Below, piece by piece: positions 58,501-64,000 of a stretch of 64,000 nucleotides of DNA (the stretch's first letter is position 1; every line of letters starts with the position of its first letter). The position numbers and the translations under genes are program-made. The DNA is taken from positions 6,386,001 through 6,450,000 of the forward strand of contig JBHGNT010000012.1 in the NCBI GenBank assembly GCA_043228905.1. The letters run 5' to 3'. Below the pieces are notes generated by a model. The model was not told the origin of the DNA and did no database searches. It saw only the letters and a list, made by a program, of their open reading frames with translations. The DNA is from Azolla caroliniana. Lineage: Eukaryota; Polypodiophyta.

Positions 58501-61500
58501 TGATGATAAGGACCACATTAAAGAGTTGCAGGATCTAATTTGATGTTGTGAATAGGTGCTGAGTGCAGAGACTGAGGAATCATTTCTCTCTGTAACACAG
58601 TGGAAGTAGACTTGTCGATGTATCAAGTGAACCTCGATAAGGCAAAATCCATTTCTCTGAAGTTTTGCACATGGTTCAACAAGCATTGGTTGGTGGCTTT
58701 ATCACTATGGCCGAAGCACTGCCCAGATCGAAGAGAAGGATAAAGGAACAGAGGAACGGAGTAACAACCTCCAGCAACAGAGACTCTGAATCCCAGGAGG
58801 CTAAATTCCAGCAGGAAAAGACTGGCAGAAGAACATGACCTACATGTGAGGAATGTGCATCTCCATAGCACAATCTCTCCTTAAGGAGGGACCCCGTGAT
58901 AGAACCCAATTCCTTGGGTGGGCCATAAACATCAGCTCCAACAACCAGAAACTTATTATTTCCAAGGCTTCACAACAAGAAACTCTCTGAACTCTTTGTC
59001 TTTGTTCGCATCCATGAGAAGTATCATAAAGTCGTTCCTCTCAAAAGATTGAAATGAGCACATAAGTTAACTATACTGACACCAGAAGCAGAGCAGGTAC
59101 TGGACAACTGAACACACGGGCAATATGCTAGGCAATTGTCTGACAATACAAGCAGAACCCTAACGTAGTCTGGTGGGAAACTTCTAACTCTCATTAGGAA
59201 GGGTGAGACCTAGAGGGGAGCAGCTCCACAATATAAACAAAAACCTCAGGTGATATCATGGTACAACTCTTTGCTCCCAAGAGGCAGAGTGGTACAAAGC
59301 AAATTTCAAGCAAAATCAGCCGAATGGAAAAAAAGAAGCTGCCCAAACAATGTGGTGCAGTACTAATGCCAATCATGACAGACCTGGAGCACATGTTTAT
59401 AATTTAGGGAAGTGTAAGCTGGTAAGCCACCCAGATGTGCCAAGAACTGTGAGTAGGAACACACAGAGCTGGAGGAACAAGTCCTAGGATCATGGATAGA
59501 CCATGATGTTTGCTTGACTGAACAAGAAAGAGCGAAAGCAAGGCAAAAGACATAAAAGATGCATGAGAATGGGTGCATGCACTCCAAAGGCAAAGCAATA
59601 TAGATGGATGAAAAAGTGGCAACACACGACCTATGATATTTCCTTGGCTGAACAATCAATTGTGAAAGATGGGCAAAGAATAGATAAGAAAGATCACACA
59701 AACTACTAAAAGAGACCCTATAGAAAGGTCATTAAGGAAGAGGAAAGAAGACGAATAATCAAGCAAAGTAGAAGGCATGTTTGTGTCAGACCAACCTTTC
59801 ACGGGGATAGATATATCAAAGGAATGATCACCCTTTCTAAAAAGGAGCACAGGAAACCTTAATGATAATAAGAATATGGTGTTGTGAAGCTTACTTTGTC
59901 AAATGTGAGCAAGTGAGATATATCTATATCTATCTATCTATCTATATATATTAGGTGCAGGTACCATCCCTCAGGGGAGCTCCACTATATGATGTAAGAG
60001 AAAGAAAGATATATTAACGTCTTTTAAGGGGCCAAAATGGCCTATAAGACCAAAAAAGAGATTACATCTTAAGTGTTATCTCGTCTTTGAGAACAACAAT
60101 GTGTAATCTCGCAAGACGGAGGAGTATATATTAGGATGAGCAGTATAATAAATCCATCTCTCTAATAAGCAACATTTTTTTCTAGCCAATATTTGAAGTA
60201 CAAGGACAGGTACGCCATGGGAGTCAAAACATTTCTTTATTTCTGTTAAAAATAACTGGTTTAAATTTAAGAGTTCCACAAATCTTTATAGCCAGGATTG
60301 TTGGGGAGAACACCCATCTGCAATATTTCAAACACTTGGAAGTATCCTATGTGAACAGAAAGATACAATTATTGATGATAAATTTGAAGGAGAACCCCTG
60401 AAATGCTCAAGTTTTTTTCTTTATTTTAACATTGTGTTACTTCCTCAAAAGCCTTGCTCAACCCCAAAGGGCAAGTATTGTACTCTTTGGCAGTTATTTG
60501 GTTAATTCATCCTCTTTCCTCGATGGCAAGGACGATTTATAGCGTTTTTCTCTCATCTAGGGATGACAAGGATATTTGGGGAAATAATGAAGATTAAGTG
60601 CATTTAAAAATAAATGATTCTAAATTGAAAACTTTATGGTTCTATGTTAGTTCTTTGATGCATAAGTGCCTTTAAATTATGAGTTTGTTAGTGCCACTAC
60701 AGACAATGACAAGAAATATCACATAATTTGTCACCTTCATCATGGAAAGATGACACAATTTATCATTTTAGATTGTTGGCAATCTCAAATACAAAGATGG
60801 AGAGTGCAATCTAACATACCTAGCATCAAGAAATGGCCGAAGATCTAGACACTCTGGGAAGGAAACATGACCATTAAGTTTGTTGAGTCGTCCTCGAATG
60901 TCCTGAGCAAATCTTTTCAAATGCACAGTCAAGATTGGTGGAGCCTTGCTTATTAACAGCCTTTTCGTCGCATCTCTCTTCAGTGGTTTCTCTGGTTCCT
61001 GCCGATTTCTGGTTTTGACCATTCCTCCTGTCTTTAATGGCAAGGATGTGCTTATAGATTCAAGTTCATTCTCATTATTCAGATCATTATTCCTTGAGGT
61101 AGAAGAATCAACTAGCACCAATGTGTGATGAAGCATAGTTTTGTCTTCCTTAAAACTTTGGCTACAATTTGAACTTTCTGGAACACATGAATCTCTCGTA
61201 TATGACCCATTGCTTTCATCATTATTTGGCATTGCGCTCCAATAATGTTCTAAAGACTTGGCATCTTTGTATGCCAGATTACCATGTTTCTTTTCTGAAA
61301 TGTCAAGGTTAGCCTTCCCATTACAACTCATTTCACTTGAAGATATGTCCCCATTTCCAAATTCCGGAACTTTCATGGATATGATCCCATTACGGCTACA
61401 ATCTTTCGCAACACAATTAGCCCCATTGCTATTTGCATTCAGATCCTTCAGCATTGTAAGTTCACTGGCATTCCCAGCATCTACATCTTCAGCTGAAAGA

Positions 61501-64000
61501 TTATTAGATAGAACCAATTGATTCATCCGTTGTGTGCATTTCTCACATTCCCAAGCATTCTCCCCACATAACAACTCAGTCTTAGTAAAATCCGCTAGAC
61601 AGCCCTCCAGAGACATGGGTGAAAAAGAATCCTCGAACTTAACTGAAGTTTTTGGTGTGACTATGGAATCATCCTCATCAAAAGTTGTGAGGTCTGTCTC
61701 CCAAGGCACATCATCAAGATTATTCTCGTCTATAATATCACATCCAGAAGTTTCTATATTTTGTTTGTTCATTGGAACACTCTCCTCTTCCTCAAAGAGT
61801 TGAAAAACTCCATCAAAATTGTCCCCTTCTTCCTCTAAGTCGATTCCTGACATCTTCAACGCATCCTCTGATAGAATAAGAGGCTCATAAGGCAGAAGAA
61901 GAACACCTGATGCTAACGGAAGCTGCTCATCTTCTTTCTCAAATGTATTTTCTATTATCTCTTTGTTCGAAGCTATTCCACATTTTTTGTCTGGTTTTTG
62001 TGATTCAACAACCAAACACTTCTGACTAACTTCAATATAATCGTGGGCATTTTGGCATCCCTGTAAAGAGCTTTCTGCAGATTGTATACCACTACCTACA
62101 AAATCCAACCATGCACAATCATCCACATTAGAGTTATCCACAAGAACACTTTCTGAAGATAGAAACCCTTTGCTTAATAAATCAGGTGGATTGGTAGAAA
62201 GGATTGGGATTTTCTTGTTCTCAACAAAGGGTATTTGACCTAGAGATTCCTTCTTCTGGATTTCTTTTGACTTTTTTGTATATTTTTGCATCAAACCCTT
62301 CTTAAGTTTTGGCCCTGGAGAAGTTGGAGTGGTAATACTTTTATTCTTTGAAGGCTGCCTCATGAGGATTTGCAAGGAAAGATCAATCATAGGTTCATAT
62401 ACGACTGATGAATGCCCACATTCCTGGCAACGAACAGTGCTACAAAGCTGTCCACCGAAGAAACTCTCCACAAATGTTGTAGTTTCTGTAATTGTACTTG
62501 AATTCTTTTCATCATTTTCCTTTTCCTTTTTAACATCATTAGGTCTTGAGAAATTAGTAACTTCATCACTTCGGGTTGCAATTGAAGCACCATTTTTAAC
62601 CCCATTTGAAGTTTCTTTCACTTTTGCATTGTGTTCTTCTGAATTCAAACCTTCCAGTAAGCATTTAAGGAGTTCATGACTATCCTGTTGCTGAAAACCC
62701 TTGAAGCGGGGTGCTTTTGTGCATATAGCACCAAAAAGAGACTTTGGATTACAAACACCATTATTTTCCCATGAATTGTTTCCACTCTTTTTGAGACCAC
62801 TTTCATTGCCTGAGGCATCTACACTGCTCTCTGAATTTGTTTCCAAATATAACTTTCTCAACGAGGATACAAGTGGTCCTTCAAAATCAAGCACTTGTTG
62901 AGTAAAATAGTCCCTAAGCATATCCAATGCCAAGATATTCTGCATAACTGAGTTGAAAAAACATGTGTTCCCCAAATTCATCATGCCTCTTATTAGCCTC
63001 CTCCTTGGCGAACCTACACATTTAATTATACTGGAAGAACAAGTTGATCTAAGTGAATCCGTAGAGTTTCCTTGTGCAATATACCCCGTATTAACCATTG
63101 ATGACGATGCTGGTATCCCCTTTTTTCCAGGGTCTTTTGACAATCCAGTTTCCTCTCTCAACTTTTCATGCACAATTTTCACTGCTTCTTGCAGAGAAGT
63201 GATGTGAGTTGAACTAGAAGATGCATCATAACATGATGATATCGATTCCTGAAAAGAATATTCCAAGGCCATATTGCACATAAAACACCAGCATACAAGA
63301 CTTTCATTTACTTGCAATGCGATAGGATGCTTTGAAAAGAAACAATGCTTCCATACATGTCCAGAAGGAGCTTTCTCCTTCTCATTTTCAGTAGCTTCTT
63401 GCATGAAAGAACATTTCTTCGTATCATTTATAACACATCCTTGCTCAAATAGACTTTTTTTCTCCTCACTCGAGACATGTTCTATCTCTATGTCCTCATC
63501 ATCATCACTCGAACCATTACTCTGATGAAGAGAAGATGAAAGATTTCCACACAAAATCCGCCCACATGCCAAACAAATCCATTTGTTTTCTTGATTTCCA
63601 GAGCTTTCCAATATCGTTTTCCTGCTTGATTTTCCTTTCTTCTTCTTATTCTTATTCTTCTTCCCTCCAATTCCTTTTCCATCTTTAACACAATCTTTGC
63701 AGTTAGAAAAACTAATGTTTGCCTTAGAAAGTTTGGAAGAGATCTCATTGAGATGGATTCCTCTCTCAAGGTGTCTGCAAACTTTCACAGCTGAAGAAGA
63801 AGCTTCTTTTCTGAGAAGAGATGATTTTTGAGAAGAAGAAACATCTTTTTCTTCTTTTCCATCAACTTCTCTAGCCGATGACGGTTCTATATAAACATCA
63901 GTCTTACATAAAACTGGGTCTTTCTTTGGATCAAGAGCAGAGGAGGAGGAAGAAGAAGGTGATGTGAGGTTTGCTGTTGTTGATGTTGATGATGGGGATG
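55502..64000 (-). CDS. UBP1/2: Ubiquitin carboxyl-terminal hydrolase (UBP1/UBP2-type), 5' part beyond the window
   Basis: Cysteine protease that removes ubiquitin from proteins. Two exons are seen: 64000-60820, open to the window edge with no ATG, and 55751-55502, joined across a 5068-bp GT-AG intron with matching phase. Counting from the V of V-K-V-C-R-H-L at 63788 as residue 1, a zf-UBP-type finger spans 4-171 (C-R-H-L, N-C-K-D-C, C-L-A-C-G, H-V-W-K-H, C-W-C-F-M-C) with long inserts. The Cys box G-N-T-C-F-F-N-S has C276 (62963-62961), and Q-Q-D-S-H-E lies near 367-372. E-C-E-K-C precedes L-T-V-H-L-K-R-F. Exon 2 holds the His box G-G-H-Y-I-A-Y and W-Y-Y-I-S-D-S. The catalytic set is complete. 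The central acidic region is a long insert. Confidence 0.92.
55752..60819. other. 5-kb intron of the ubiquitin protease gene
   Basis: No coding exon with family similarity found. 57100-59900 differs in texture: more GC and many CAGG/CCTG words. It has an open plus-strand frame (57352-57777) of unknown meaning that contains Y-L-V-A-T twice. A transposon without coding capacity is possible. A (TATC)n run lies at 59925-59955 and an LTR-related repeat at 59998-60100. Confidence 0.55.
59998..60100 (-). repeat. LTR-related dispersed repeat in the protease intron
   Basis: Nearly identical to 48636-48745 (GAAAGATATATTAACGTCTT, GGCCAAAATGGCC, TCTCGTCTTTGAGAACA), same orientation, and related in reverse to 46165-46230. 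Confidence 0.8.

Noticed and set aside
63488-63788. 63788 as the true start of the ubiquitin protease
   Set aside because: The codon there is GTG, and the frame stays open upstream to the window edge; the real ATG is outside.

Overview
The window is plant nuclear DNA: intron-rich genes with GT-AG splice sites, a chloroplast chaperonin gene with a transit peptide, a plant pectinesterase, and abundant LINE, LTR-retrotransposon and SINE-like debris. A flowering plant fits best because the chaperonin is of the Cpn60 alpha-2 type. I cannot name the species.

Five spliced protein genes can be reconstructed. Four are on the minus strand: a pectinesterase 31-type enzyme (13754-15768, six exons), a chloroplast chaperonin-60 alpha-2-type subunit (17558-26425, nine exons), Mediator subunit MED11 (42828-45036, three short exons with a GC-AG first intron), and a UBP1/UBP2-type ubiquitin-specific protease (55502-64000, 5' end beyond the window). 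One is on the plus strand: an R3H-SUZ nucleic-acid-binding protein (33633-37842, four exons). They are unrelated housekeeping genes, not an operon or cluster. A sixth, very uncertain, small two-exon gene may lie at 48419-50025 on the minus strand.

The left 12.4 kb is a nest of mobile elements. Two decayed LINE copies stand head to tail (1-4779 and 4780-about 12400). The first carries a 452-bp solo LTR with a 5-bp target duplication (1861-2312). The second is split by a complete LTR element without pol (7865-11753): LTRs of 760 and 759 bp, a tRNA-Trp-type primer site and only a gag-like gene. Two more copies of the LINE family lie on the minus strand: a 3' fragment at 41195-41550 and an internally deleted copy at 50219-52624, which holds another solo LTR (51391-52232). 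Copia relicts lie in the first chaperonin intron (about 23930-25190) and at about 46050-47880. A gypsy-type gag relict lies at 31090-31800.

Much of the rest is intronic or intergenic DNA shaped by local tandem duplication. Examples are a 5-copy 41-bp minisatellite beside the chaperonin promoter, a GACCA-based 50-bp minisatellite upstream of the R3H gene, a triplicated 165-bp unit ending at the R3H exon-2 splice acceptor, and 40- to 293-bp duplications elsewhere. I found no RNA genes, CRISPR arrays or bacterial-type features.
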